Shown piece after piece: positions 48,976-57,827 of a DNA stretch of 64,000 nt. The position numbers and the translations under genes were made by a program. This DNA comes from Blastococcus fimeti (GTDB lineage Bacteria; Actinomycetota; Actinomycetes; Mycobacteriales; Geodermatophilaceae), in NCBI GenBank assembly GCA_900102115.1, contig FNAW01000001.1:845981-909980 (forward strand), read 5' to 3'. The notes under the pieces are model-generated. The model did not search any database. It was not told the DNA's origin and saw only the letters and a program-made list of their open reading frames with translations. Within the stretch, counting starts at the first letter, position 1. The number at the start of each line of letters is the position of its first letter.

Positions 48976-50705
48976 TGCGGGCAGACGGGGGCATGGATCC
49001 CGCAACCGCGCCCTGGTGGACCCGCGCCGTCGTCTACCAGGTCTACCCGCGCTCGTTCATGGACTCCGACGGCGACGGCGTGGGCGACCTCGGCGGGATC
49101 CTGCAGCGGCTGGACCACCTGACCGACCTCGGCGTCGACGTCCTGTGGCTCTCGCCGGTCTACCCCTCGCCGCAGGCCGACAACGGCTACGACATCAGCG
49201 ACTACACCGACATCGATCCGCTGTTCGGGTCGCTGGCCCAGCTCGACGAGCTGATCGCCGCACTGCACGCGCGCGGGATGAAGCTGGTCATGGACCTGGT
49301 GGTCAACCACACCAGCGACGCGCACCCGTGGTTCGTCGATTCGCGCTCGTCGAAGGGGTCGTCCAAGCGAGACTGGTACTGGTGGCGGCCGCCGCGCGAG
49401 GGGATGGCCGCCGGCGATCCGGGGGCGGAGCCGACGAACTGGCAGTCGTTCTTCTCCGGGCCGACGTGGACCCTGGACGACGCCAGCGGCGAGTACTACC
49501 TGCACCTGTTCGACCGGCGGCAGCCGGACCTGAACTGGGAGAACCGCCAGGTCAGGGAGGCGGTGTACGGGATGATGCGCTGGTGGCTCGACCGCGGGGT
49601 CGACGGCTTCCGCATGGACGTCATCAACATGATCAGCAAGGCTGTCGGCCCCGCCGGAGAGCTGCACGACGGCCCCCCGATCCCGGGCTCCGCGCTCGGG
49701 AGCGGCTACGCCTCCTTCATCTGCGGACCGCGGATCCACGAGTTCCTGCAGGAGATGCACCGCGAGGTATTCGCCGGCCGCTCGGCGGCGCTGCTGACCG
49801 TCGGCGAGATGCCCGGCGTGACCGTCGAGCAGGCGCGGCTGTTCACCGACCCGGCCCGCGCCGAGGTGGACATGGTGTTCCAGTTCGAGCACGTCGGCCT
49901 GGACCACGGGACGTCGAAGTGGGACGTCCACCCGCTGCGGATGCGCGACCTCAAGGCCTCGTTCGGCCGCTGGCAGACAGGGCTCGGCGACGTCGGCTGG
50001 AACTCGCTCTACTGGGACAACCACGACCAGCCGCGGGCCGTCTCCCGCTTCGGTGACGACTCCCCGCAGTACCGACGGGACTCCGCGACCTGCCTGGCGA
50101 CGCTGCTGCACCTGCACCGCGGGACGCCGTACGTCTACCAGGGCCAGGAGCTCGGGATGGCGAACTACCCGTTCACCTCCCTCGAGGAGTTCGCCGACGT
50201 CGAGTCGCTCAACCACCACGTGCACGCGGTCTCGGGCGGGCACGATCCGGCCGAGGTGCTGGCCGCGCTCCGGACCAGCAGCCGGGACAACGCCCGCACG
50301 CCCGTGCAGTGGGACGACTCCCCGAACGCCGGCTTCACCACCGGCCGGCCGTGGCTGGCGGTCAACCCCGACCACGTCGAGTGGAACGCGGCGGCGCAGC
50401 GGCACGACCCGGCGTCGGTGTTCGCCCACTACCGCCGGCTGATCGCGCTGCGGCACGACGACCCGGTGGTGGCCCTCGGCGACTTCCACCTGCTGCTGCC
50501 GGAGCACGACGAGCTCTACGCCTTCACGCGCTCGCTGGACGGCGAGACGCTGCTCGTCGTCTGCAACGTGTCGCGGACGCGGCACGACCTCGCCGCGCTG
50601 CTGCCCCAGGCGATCGGCGCGGAGCTGGTGCTGGGCAACCTGCCCGAGGACGACCCCGCGCAGCTGCGCCCCTGGGAGGCCCGGGTCGTGCGCCCGCGCG
50701 GCTAG
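48975..50705 (+). CDS. GH13 alpha-glucosidase / oligo-1,6-glucosidase
   Basis: A 576-residue glycoside hydrolase 13. TIM-barrel motifs are region I DLVVNHTSDAHPWF, region II DGFRMDVINM (nucleophile D215), region III LTVGEMPGV (acid/base E278) and region IV YWDNHDQPRAVSRFG (stabiliser D351). QPDLNWENRQVREAVYGMMRWWLDRGVDGFR is typical of alpha-glucosidases. There is no signal peptide: a cytoplasmic enzyme splitting maltose- or isomaltose-type oligosaccharides. ATG 48975 overlaps the VOC stop; ATG 48993 (MDPATAPWW) is an alternative start. No transporter is adjacent. Confidence 0.92.
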   Translation: MRADGGMDPATAPWWTRAVVYQVYPRSFMDSDGDGVGDLGGILQRLDHLTDLGVDVLWLSPVYPSPQADNGYDISDYTDIDPLFGSLAQLDELIAALHARGMKLVMDLVVNHTSDAHPWFVDSRSSKGSSKRDWYWWRPPREGMAAGDPGAEPTNWQSFFSGPTWTLDDASGEYYLHLFDRRQPDLNWENRQVREAVYGMMRWWLDRGVDGFRMDVINMISKAVGPAGELHDGPPIPGSALGSGYASFICGPRIHEFLQEMHREVFAGRSAALLTVGEMPGVTVEQARLFTDPARAEVDMVFQFEHVGLDHGTSKWDVHPLRMRDLKASFGRWQTGLGDVGWNSLYWDNHDQPRAVSRFGDDSPQYRRDSATCLATLLHLHRGTPYVYQGQELGMANYPFTSLEEFADVESLNHHVHAVSGGHDPAEVLAALRTSSRDNARTPVQWDDSPNAGFTTGRPWLAVNPDHVEWNAAAQRHDPASVFAHYRRLIALRHDDPVVALGDFHLLLPEHDELYAFTRSLDGETLLVVCNVSRTRHDLAALLPQAIGAELVLGNLPEDDPAQLRPWEARVVRPRG

Positions 50706-51868
50706 GCACTCAGCCGCTGCGCGGCCTTCCCGCGGTGGGCGAGGACGTGGCCGTAGTGGCCGATGAGCTGGTCGCCCACCCGCCCCCAGGTGTGCTCCGC
50801 GACCGAGGTCCTCGTCCGGCTCGCCACCGCACGCAGGAGCAGCCGGTCGTCGCGCAGACCCGCGACGACCGCGGCGAGGACGGCGGGGTCCGAACCCGCC
50901 CACAGCCAGCCGTTCTCCCCGTGCCGCACCAGGTCGAGCGGTCCTCCGGATGCCGCGACGACCACGGGGACACCGGCCGCGAGCGCCTCCTGCACGGCCT
51001 GCCCGAACGTCTCGTCGGCGCCCGGGTGCACGAACAGGTCGAGCGAGGCGACGATGCCGCCCAGCTCCGGGCCCGTGCGCTGGCCCAGGAACACCGCCTG
51101 GGGCATCGCGCGGGCCAACTGCCGGGCACGCGGGCCGTCCCCGACCACGACGAGGCGGACGCCGGGCAACCGGCTGACCTCGGCCAGCAGGTGCAACCGC
51201 TTCTCCAGGGCCAGCCGGGCCACCACGCCCACGAGGAGCTCGCCGTCCGGCGCCAGCTCGCGGCGGAGGGCCTCGTCCCGTCGTTGCGGCGTGAACTGGG
51301 TGAGGTCCACCCCCCGCGCCCAGAGCGCGACGGGGCCGATGCCCTGCCGCCGCAGCATGGCGACGCTGGCCGTGGACGGGGCCAGCGTGAGATCCGCCGT
51401 CGCGTGCACCGAGCGCAGGACCCGCCACGCGGCGGCCGGCCCGCCCGGGATCCCGTACCGGCGCGCGTACGCGGCCAGGTCGGTCTGGAACACGGCTACC
51501 GACGGGATGCCCAGCGCCTGCGCGGCCCGGCCGGCTGCGGCGCCGAGCACGGCGGGCGAGGCGAGGTGCACGACGTCGGGCGCCAGGTCTGCCAGCAGGT
51601 CGGCGACCTCGGCCCCGGGACGGGCCAGGGCCAGCCGGCGGTAGACCGGCAACCGCAGCGACGGGACCGTCACCACCTCCACCTGCGCGCCGCAGGGGGA
51701 CTGGTAGGACGTCCCGCTCGGCGCCACGACCACCGCCTGGTGCCCGCGGACGGCGAGGTGGTCCACCACGCGGAGGACCGAGTTGACCACCCCGTTGACC
51801 GCCGGGCTGAACGTCTCGGCGACCACGACCACCCGCAGGCCGGGCGGCGTCGCCGACCAAGCGCTCAC
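50702..51868 (-). CDS. GT4 glycosyltransferase (MgtA/PimB-like)
   Basis: A 388-residue retaining glycosyltransferase. The N-terminal Rossmann unit is LRVVVVAETFSPAVNGVVNSVLRVVDHLAVRGHQAVVVAP, and the donor-binding segment is HPGADETFGQAVQEALAAGVPVVVAASGGPLDLVRHGENG with the Glu pair typical of GT4. It is closest in look to mannosyltransferases that act on glucuronosyl-diacylglycerol or phosphatidylinositol (MgtA/PimB). GTG at 51868 overlaps the PlsC-like stop (GTGA). Paired with an acyltransferase, a glycolipid role is likely, but the acceptor is not proven. Confidence 0.82.
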   Translation of the reverse strand: MSAWSATPPGLRVVVVAETFSPAVNGVVNSVLRVVDHLAVRGHQAVVVAPSGTSYQSPCGAQVEVVTVPSLRLPVYRRLALARPGAEVADLLADLAPDVVHLASPAVLGAAAGRAAQALGIPSVAVFQTDLAAYARRYGIPGGPAAAWRVLRSVHATADLTLAPSTASVAMLRRQGIGPVALWARGVDLTQFTPQRRDEALRRELAPDGELLVGVVARLALEKRLHLLAEVSRLPGVRLVVVGDGPRARQLARAMPQAVFLGQRTGPELGGIVASLDLFVHPGADETFGQAVQEALAAGVPVVVAASGGPLDLVRHGENGWLWAGSDPAVLAAVVAGLRDDRLLLRAVASRTRTSVAEHTWGRVGDQLIGHYGHVLAHRGKAAQRLSA

Positions 51869-52755
51869 CGGGGCACCAGGGCCGTGCGGTCGACCGGCTG
51901 GTGGGGCAGCGGCCGGTGGGTGTCCCGGAGGGGAGCCTGCACCCCGGCGGCCGTCGCGACGGCGTACTCGGCCAGCGCAGCGAGGCTCCGCCGGTCGTCC
52001 CCCGGGTGGAGCGGGGCCAGCTGGTGCAGCTCCAGCACCAGTCCCCGGGTGGCGACCACCCGGCGCAGGCTGCGACCGAGGGAGTCCCCGCCCAGGTAAC
52101 CGACGACCGCGGTGGGTCCGGCGGGCGTCCGGTAGCGCAGGGCGACGGGGCACACCGGGGCGCCGGCGTCGATCGCGGCCTGGAAGAAGGCCGGGCGGAA
52201 GCGACGCGGTCCGGTGCCGCAGCTCGTCGTCCCCTCGGGGTGCACGAGTACGGAGGTCCCGCCACGCAGCAGCGCCGTCACCTCGGCGACCGTGTGCGGC
52301 AGCCGGCGGAGGTTCCCGCGGTCGAGGAAGACCGCCCCGGATCGGCGGGCCGCCGCCCCGACGACCGGCCAGTCCCCCACCTCGGCCTTGGCCACGGGTC
52401 GCACCCCCGGGAAGGCGGCCAGCAGGGCGACGTCGTCGAGCCAGGAGACGTGGTTCGCCACGATCAGCGGCGCCGGTCCCTCGCCCGCGGGTCGCCACGG
52501 CACCGCGGGCGGCAGCACTGTCACCTCGATGCCCAGCGCGGCGAGCGCGCGCGCCGCGGCACGAGGCGACCCGGCAGCCGCACCGGCGAGCGCCGTCGAC
52601 AGCTCCGTCCAGCGGCGGGCCCGCATCGCGCGCCCGGTAGGCGGGCCCGCCACGTCCACGCAGGCCGGCGTGCAGTCCGAGGTCGGGAACCAGGCGTGCA
52701 CCGGCGCCGTCGGGTAGCGGGGGACGGGCGGGGAGACGGGCGGAGCAGCGGTCAC
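51865..52755 (-). CDS. 1-acyl-glycerol-3-phosphate acyltransferase-like (PlsC family)
   Basis: A 296-residue acyltransferase. The catalytic HX4D is in VANHVSWLDDVALL; the second block is GAVFLDRGNLRRLP and the third VHPEGTTSCGTG. There is an N-terminal Pro-rich extension with two Cys, and no clear membrane helix. It acylates a lysolipid, as in phosphatidic acid or ornithine-lipid type synthesis. GTG at 52755 with GAGGTG upstream; the frame extends to 52956. The stop overlaps the GT4 gene start. Confidence 0.85.
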   Translation of the reverse strand: MTAAPPVSPPVPRYPTAPVHAWFPTSDCTPACVDVAGPPTGRAMRARRWTELSTALAGAAAGSPRAAARALAALGIEVTVLPPAVPWRPAGEGPAPLIVANHVSWLDDVALLAAFPGVRPVAKAEVGDWPVVGAAARRSGAVFLDRGNLRRLPHTVAEVTALLRGGTSVLVHPEGTTSCGTGPRRFRPAFFQAAIDAGAPVCPVALRYRTPAGPTAVVGYLGGDSLGRSLRRVVATRGLVLELHQLAPLHPGDDRRSLAALAEYAVATAAGVQAPLRDTHRPLPHQPVDRTALVPR

Positions 52756-52904
52756 GACGACACCTCGTGTGCCGGAGGGCCCCGGACGGGCCCCGGACAC
52801 CTGGCAGGGTGGAGAGCCCAGGTGTCCGTCCGGTGCACGCCCGCGGACGACGACACGTCGGTTCGGCGGGGAGCAGGCGGATCCACGCCGTCCCTGGCGC
52901 AGGC

Positions 52905-52935
52905 TTGACCCTCGACCGGGTCGAGGCCCGACGGT
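52905..52935 (+). promoter_or_regulatory. MerR-type promoter of the MerR-clamp fusion gene
   Basis: -35 TTGACC (52905-52910), 19-base spacer, -10-like GACGGT (52930-52935). The spacer holds a perfect 17-bp palindrome CCTCGACC-G-GGTCGAGG (52910-52926). The gene's ATG is at 52955. The layout implies autoregulation through the protein's own HTH. Confidence 0.65.
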
Positions 52936-52954
52936 GACGGGCGTGGAGGAACGC

Positions 52955-53956
52955 ATGCGGGGGATCGGTGAGCTGGCCCGGGACTCGGGCCTGACGGTGA
53001 GCGCGCTGCGGTTCTACGACGGCGCCGGCGTGCTCGTGCCGGCCCGCGTGGACCCGCACAGCAACTACCGCTGGTACAGCGACGAGCAGGTCGTCGTCGC
53101 CCGGCTCGTGGCCCGGCTGCGGCGGGTGGCGATGCCGCTCGCCGACATCCGCCGGGTGCTCGAGCACCGGGACGATCCCGCCGTCGTCGACGCGGTCCTG
53201 CAGGCGCACCTGTCGCGCCTGGAGGACGGCCTGGCCGACGCCCGCCGCGAGCTCTCCGCTGCCCGATCCCTACTGGCCCAGGAGAACCCGATGTCCGGAA
53301 TCACCACCACCATGTCCGCCCTGCTCGCCGCGCTGCGCGCCGTGCGCGTCGCCGTCGGGACCGATCCCGAGCTGCCGATGCTCACCGGCGTCCTGCTCGA
53401 CGCCGACGAGGACGCCGTCCGGCTCGCCGCCACCGACCGGTACCGGCTGGCCGTCGCCGCGGTCGAGGGCGCCCGGCTGGACGGGCCGTCGGTGAGCGTC
53501 CTGCTCCCCGTGGCGCTCGTCGACGAGCTGCTCGCGACGACCGGGGACGGACCGGTCCGCCTCGCGGTCGAGGGCGACGAGATCGTCGTCCAGACCGCCG
53601 GCGGCACCGTGCGCGGCCGGCGGCTGGACGCCGAGTTCCCGGACTACCGCCGCGTGCTGCGCGCCGAGAGCCGGCACCACGTGGACGTCGACGTCGCCGC
53701 GCTGCGCGCCGAGCTCGCCGCCGCGCCGACGCGCACCGTGCCGACCGGCCCGGACGGCGCCGAGGAGACCGCCACCGTGCTCACGCTCGCGGACGTCGAG
53801 TTGGGCGTGAACCGCGCATTCCTGCTCGAGGCGCTCGACGCTGGGGCCGCCGGTCAGCTGGTGCTGGAGCTCGACGGGCCGCTCGCGCCGCTGGTGCTGC
53901 GCGACCCGCGGCGCCCGGACGACGTCCACCTGCTCATGCCGATCCGGCTCAGCTGA
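52955..53956 (+). CDS. MerR-type HTH fused to two beta-clamp (DnaN) domains
   Basis: A 333-residue fusion. Residues 1-70 are a MerR winged HTH (GIGELARDSGLTVSALRFYDGAGVLVPARVD...YRWYSDEQVVVARL) with a dimer helix to about 112. Residues about 115-333 match the DNA polymerase III beta clamp: domain II shows LPMLTGVLLDADEDAVRLAATDRYRLAVAAVEG and EFPDYRRVL; domain III shows ELGVNRAFLLEALDAGAAGQLVLELDGPLAPLVLR and the clamp-like end HLLMPIRLS. Domain I is missing. Clamp domains bind partners through a pocket near the C-terminus. It could link clamp partners or DNA damage to transcription; function unknown. ATG with GGAGG 5 bases upstream. Confidence 0.85.
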   Translation: MRGIGELARDSGLTVSALRFYDGAGVLVPARVDPHSNYRWYSDEQVVVARLVARLRRVAMPLADIRRVLEHRDDPAVVDAVLQAHLSRLEDGLADARRELSAARSLLAQENPMSGITTTMSALLAALRAVRVAVGTDPELPMLTGVLLDADEDAVRLAATDRYRLAVAAVEGARLDGPSVSVLLPVALVDELLATTGDGPVRLAVEGDEIVVQTAGGTVRGRRLDAEFPDYRRVLRAESRHHVDVDVAALRAELAAAPTRTVPTGPDGAEETATVLTLADVELGVNRAFLLEALDAGAAGQLVLELDGPLAPLVLRDPRRPDDVHLLMPIRLS

Positions 53957-55220
53957 GCGGGCTCCGGGGCAGCAGGCGGTCGCTGATGATCCGCTTCTGG
54001 ATCTCGCTGGTGCCCTCGAAGATCGTGGTGAGGCGGGCGTCGCGCCAGTGCCGCTCGACCTGCCGCTCGGTCGTGTAGCCGTTGCCACCGTGCAACTGCA
54101 TGGCCTGGTTGGTCACCCGCACGGACATCTCGGTCGCCTCGAGCTTCACCATCGAGGCCTCCTTGGCCACGGGCAGGCCCAGGTCGATGAGGTGGGCGAC
54201 CTGCCGGTAGAAGGCCCGTGCCTGCTCGATCTGGGCGGCCATCTCGGCGACGGCGAAGCGCAGCGCCTGGAAGTCGCCGATCGGGTGGCCGAACTGCTCG
54301 CGCTCCTGCAGGTAGAGGATCGAGTCCTCCAGCGCGGCGCGGGCCAGGCCGACGGCCCGCGCCGCGGTGTGCACCCGGGCGGTGTTGAGGAACTTCTGCG
54401 CCTCGGCGAAACCGGCCTGCTTGGCCGCCTCGCCCTCCTCGCCGCTGTCCTCCCTAGCGGCCTTCGCCTCGTCGATGATGTTCTCCGCCGGGATCCGGAC
54501 ACCGTCGAAGGTGAGGTCCCAGGTCAGGAAGCCGTGGTAGCCGATCTTGTCGATCGGGTGGCCGGTGAGCCCGTCAGGGAACTCGCCGCGCTCCTTCTCC
54601 AGCAGCAGGTTGATCAGCCCGGCCGAGCGGGACTCGCCCTCCTCCGGCTCGCGCTCGCGCACCAGGACCTGGATGAAGTCGGCCGCCTCGGCGTTGCCGC
54701 ACCAGCGCTTGTGGCCGGTCACCACCCACTCGTCGCCCTCGCGGACGGCGCGGGTCGAGACACCGGCGAGGTCCGAGCCCGCGTCCGGCTCGGACAGCGC
54801 GATCGCGCCGATCCACTCGCCGCGGGCACTGCGCCGCTGCAGCTCGTCCCGGCGGGCGGCATCGGGCACCGCCGTCCCGAGGCCCTGGGAGCGGGCCAGG
54901 ATGCTGGCCGTCGACATCCAGGCGCGAGCCAGCTCCTCGCTGACCATGCAGTACTCGAAGACGCCGAGCCCGAGTCCGCCCTGCTCGGCGGGCACGGTGA
55001 TGCCGAAGTAGCCGAGCTCCGCGAGCCGGGCCAGCAGCGAGGCCGGGATCAGGCCCTTCTGCGGGTCGAGCTCGTTGGCGACCGGCAGCACCTCGTCCAT
55101 GGCGAACCGGCGCGCCTGCAGCTGGAGCTCTTCGCGCTCCGGCGTGTGCCACGGGGGCAGCAGCACCGGCGGCGGGGGCAGCAGGGTCTCGGTCTCTTCG
55201 GCGCTGGAGCTCGACGTCAT
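53949..55220 (-). CDS. Acyl-CoA dehydrogenase
   Basis: A 423-residue ACAD. YFGITVPAEQGGLGLGVFEYCMVSEELAR, AIALSEPDAGSDLAGVSTRAV (FAD/substrate loop), GYHGFLTWDLTFDGVRIPAENII and the C-terminal TIFEGTSEIQKRIISDRLLP (catalytic Glu) are all present. Slightly longer than usual because of a charged insert (EAKAAREDSGEEGEAAKQAG). The chain-length preference cannot be read. ATG at 55220. It lies after acetoacetyl-CoA synthetase on the same strand, separated by 160 bases with a tandem hairpin. The stop overlaps the MerR-clamp gene by 8 bases. Confidence 0.9.
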   Translation of the reverse strand: MTSSSSAEETETLLPPPPVLLPPWHTPEREELQLQARRFAMDEVLPVANELDPQKGLIPASLLARLAELGYFGITVPAEQGGLGLGVFEYCMVSEELARAWMSTASILARSQGLGTAVPDAARRDELQRRSARGEWIGAIALSEPDAGSDLAGVSTRAVREGDEWVVTGHKRWCGNAEAADFIQVLVREREPEEGESRSAGLINLLLEKERGEFPDGLTGHPIDKIGYHGFLTWDLTFDGVRIPAENIIDEAKAAREDSGEEGEAAKQAGFAEAQKFLNTARVHTAARAVGLARAALEDSILYLQEREQFGHPIGDFQALRFAVAEMAAQIEQARAFYRQVAHLIDLGLPVAKEASMVKLEATEMSVRVTNQAMQLHGGNGYTTERQVERHWRDARLTTIFEGTSEIQKRIISDRLLPRSPLS

Positions 55221-55331
55221 CGTCGGTGTGCCCTCCTCGACGGCGGGATGATCACGTTCACCTTGGGGGCTGCACCTGCCCGCCGCACGCCGCGGTCATC
55301 CGCGCAGGTGACCAGCCTCACCGGCCCCCTT

Positions 55332-55380
55332 CCGGACTTTCGGTGCAGAAAGTCCCGGACTTTCGGTGCAGAAAGTCCGG
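55332..55380. repeat. Tandem pair of 22-bp hairpins after acetoacetyl-CoA synthetase
   Basis: Two identical hairpins, each with arms GGACTTTC and GAAAGTCC around loop GGTGCA, at 55334-55355 and 55357-55378, flanked by CC/GG. They start at the last base before the synthetase TGA (minus strand). Period 23 bases. Could be a dispersed REP-like element, a double terminator or an mRNA stabiliser. Confidence 0.7.
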
Positions 55381-57342
55381 TCAGGGGGTGCGCCGCCGGC
55401 GGGCGAGCTCGACGTAGTGCTCGACGGCGGCCGGGTCGTCGACGGTGCCCACGTTGACCGCCTTCGCGGGGTCGACACCCTGGAACAGCCGCTTGAGCGG
55501 CACCTCCAGGCGCTTGCCGGTGCGCGTGTGCGGCACCGCCGGGACGGCGAGGATCTCGTCGGGCACGTGCCGCGGGGACGCCTGCTCGCGGATCACCGCC
55601 CGCAGCCGCGCCACCAGTTCCTCGGTGAGCTCCTCCCCCGGCGCGAGCTGCACGAACAGCGGCATCCAGTAGCCGCCGTCGGCCTGCTCCACCCCGAGGA
55701 CGACGCAGTCCAGCACCTCGGGCACCGACTCGACGGCGGCGTAGATGTCGGCGGTCCCCATCCGCACGCCGCCGCGGTTGAGCGTGGAGTCCGAGCGGCC
55801 GGTGATGATGCAGGTGCCGCGCTCGGTGACCTCCATCCAGTCGCCGTGCCGCCAGATCCCGGGCCACGGCTCGAAGTAGGCCGCGCGGTAACGGGCGTCG
55901 CCGGGGTCGTTCCAGAACCGCAGCGGCATCGAGGGCATGGGCTCGGTGATGACCAGCTCGCCGAGCTCGCCGGTCACCGGCTCGCCGTCGGGGTTCCAGG
56001 ACGCCGCGGCGACGCCGAGCAGCGGGCGCTGCAGCTCCCCCGCCGTCACCGGCAGCAGCGGCGAGCTGCCGATGAACCCCGTCGCGACGTCGGTGCCGCC
56101 CGACAGCGAGCCGAGCAGCACGTCGTCGGCCACCGCGTCGTAGACCCAGCGGAACGCGGCCGCCGGCAGCGGGGAGCCGGTCGAGCCCACGCCGCGCAGC
56201 GCGGAGAGGTCGTGGTCCCGGCCCGGCCGCAGCCCGGCCTTCTCGCAGGCGCTCAGGTAGCCGGCGCTGGTGCCCAGGTAGGTCATCCCGGTGCGCGCTG
56301 CCAGGGCGAACTGCGCATCCGGGGTCGGATACGCCGGTGCGCCGTCGTGCACCACGAGGGTGCAGCCCGACAGCAGCGTCGACGTCGCGATGTTCCACAT
56401 GATCCAGGCGGTCGAGGCGTACCAGAAGAAGCGGTCGCCGGCGCCGACGTCCATGTGCAGCTCGGCCAGCTTGCGCTGCTCGAGCACCACCCCGCCGTGG
56501 CCGTGCACGATCCCCTTGGGCAGGCCGGTGGTCCCGGAGGAGTAGACGATCCACAGCGGGGCATCGAAGGCGGTCGGCTCGAACGCCGGTTCCTGCGCCT
56601 CGGCGACGGCCTCCGCCCAGGCCAGCGCGCCGTCGGGCAGCTCCGCCGGGAACAGCCGGGGCACCGAGATCGTCGTGCGCACGGTGGGCAGCGCGGCCCG
56701 GAGCTCGGCGACGACGGCCCGCCGGTCGAACTCCCGCCCGTTGAAGCGGTAGCCGTCGACGGCCACCAGCACCGTCGGCTCGATCTGCGCGAACCGGTCC
56801 AGGACGGCGCGGGTGCCGAAGTCCGGCGCGCACGCCGACCACACCGCCCCGACCGTGGCCGCGCCGAGGAAGGCGACGACCGCCTCGGCCACGTTGGGCA
56901 GGTAGCCGGCCACCCGGTCACCGGGGCCGACCCCGAGCCGTCGCAGCGTGGCGGCGAACGCACCCACCTGCCCGCGGAGCTCCGCCCAGGAGATCTCGAC
57001 CGGCTCGGCGTCCTCGGCGGTGGCGATGATCGCCGGGTGGTCGGGCGTGCTCTGCCGGAAGACCTGCTCGGCGAAGTTCACGGTGGTACCCGGGAACCAG
57101 ACCGCCCCGGGCATGGCCGGGGCGGGCAGCACGTCCTCGTCCGGGACGTCGAGGACCCCGGTCCGGCGCGCGAGGTCGCCCCAGAACTGGTCCAGGTGCT
57201 CGACCGACCAGCGCCACAGGGCGTCGTAGTCCACCGGGTCGCCGAAGGGGCGCCCGCGCCGCTGCGCCACCCACTCGGCGAACGCCGCGATCCGGGTACC
57301 GCGGATGTGCTCGGGCGTCGGCTGCCACAGGACGTCGCTCAC
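55381..57342 (-). CDS. Acetoacetyl-CoA synthetase (acetoacetate-CoA ligase)
   Basis: A 653-residue ANL-family ligase. The N-terminal block RGTRIAAFAEWVAQRRGRPFGDPVDYDALWRWSVEHLDQFW is that of acetoacetyl-CoA synthetases. The AMP motif is IVYSSGTTGLPKGIVHGHGG; later motifs are GGTDVATGF, RHGDWMEVTERGTCIITGRSDSTLNRGGVRMGTADIY and the acyl-adenylate Lys in PHTRTGKRLEVPLKRL. It makes acetoacetyl-CoA from acetoacetate, ATP and CoA. GTG at 57342 (VSDVLWQPTPE) is chosen; the frame extends to 57378. With two acyl-CoA dehydrogenases in the window it fits fatty-acid or ketone-body use. Confidence 0.9.
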   Translation of the reverse strand: MSDVLWQPTPEHIRGTRIAAFAEWVAQRRGRPFGDPVDYDALWRWSVEHLDQFWGDLARRTGVLDVPDEDVLPAPAMPGAVWFPGTTVNFAEQVFRQSTPDHPAIIATAEDAEPVEISWAELRGQVGAFAATLRRLGVGPGDRVAGYLPNVAEAVVAFLGAATVGAVWSACAPDFGTRAVLDRFAQIEPTVLVAVDGYRFNGREFDRRAVVAELRAALPTVRTTISVPRLFPAELPDGALAWAEAVAEAQEPAFEPTAFDAPLWIVYSSGTTGLPKGIVHGHGGVVLEQRKLAELHMDVGAGDRFFWYASTAWIMWNIATSTLLSGCTLVVHDGAPAYPTPDAQFALAARTGMTYLGTSAGYLSACEKAGLRPGRDHDLSALRGVGSTGSPLPAAAFRWVYDAVADDVLLGSLSGGTDVATGFIGSSPLLPVTAGELQRPLLGVAAASWNPDGEPVTGELGELVITEPMPSMPLRFWNDPGDARYRAAYFEPWPGIWRHGDWMEVTERGTCIITGRSDSTLNRGGVRMGTADIYAAVESVPEVLDCVVLGVEQADGGYWMPLFVQLAPGEELTEELVARLRAVIREQASPRHVPDEILAVPAVPHTRTGKRLEVPLKRLFQGVDPAKAVNVGTVDDPAAVEHYVELARRRRTP

Positions 57343-57395
57343 GGTCCGACCCTGCCATCCTGACGGCGGCGTGCCCACCGGAGACAGGAGCCACC

Positions 57396-57791
57396 GTGCC
57401 CGAAGACGAACGGAACGTCCTCGGCGGCCCGCTGGAGCCGTGCGGCACCGAGCCGCTCACCGGCTTCTTCCGCGACGGCTGCTGCAGCACCGGCCCCGAG
57501 GACCTCGGCTCGCACACCGTCTGCGCCGTCGTCTCCGCCGAGTTCCTGGAGATGCAGCGCGCGCTGGGCAACGACCTCTCCACGCCGCGCCCCGAGTACG
57601 GCTTCCCCGGCCTGCGCCCCGGCGACCGCTGGTGCGTCGTCGCCGTCCGCTGGCTGCAGGCCTACGAGGCCGGCGCCGCCGCGGGCGTCGTCCTCGCCGC
57701 CACGAACGAGCGTGCGCTGGAGATCGTGCCGATCGAGGCCCTGCGACAGCACGCCGTCGACGTCCCGGACGACATCAGCGCCCTGGAATGA
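57396..57791 (+). CDS. DUF2237 family protein
   Basis: A 131-residue protein of the DUF2237 family: NVLGGPLEPCGTEPLTGFFRDGCCSTGPEDLGSHTVCAVVSAEFLEMQRALGNDLSTPRPEYGFPGLRPGDRWCVVAVRWLQAYEAGAAAGVVLAATNERALEIV. Cysteines (EPCG, DGCCSTG) are conserved in the family. Function unknown. GTG start; divergent from the synthetase. The glutathione-peroxidase gene follows after 36 bases on the same strand. Confidence 0.88.
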   Translation: MPEDERNVLGGPLEPCGTEPLTGFFRDGCCSTGPEDLGSHTVCAVVSAEFLEMQRALGNDLSTPRPEYGFPGLRPGDRWCVVAVRWLQAYEAGAAAGVVLAATNERALEIVPIEALRQHAVDVPDDISALE

Positions 57792-57827
57792 CGGAATGAA
57801 CGCCGTCCCTGGGGCGCTGCGGCGGTC

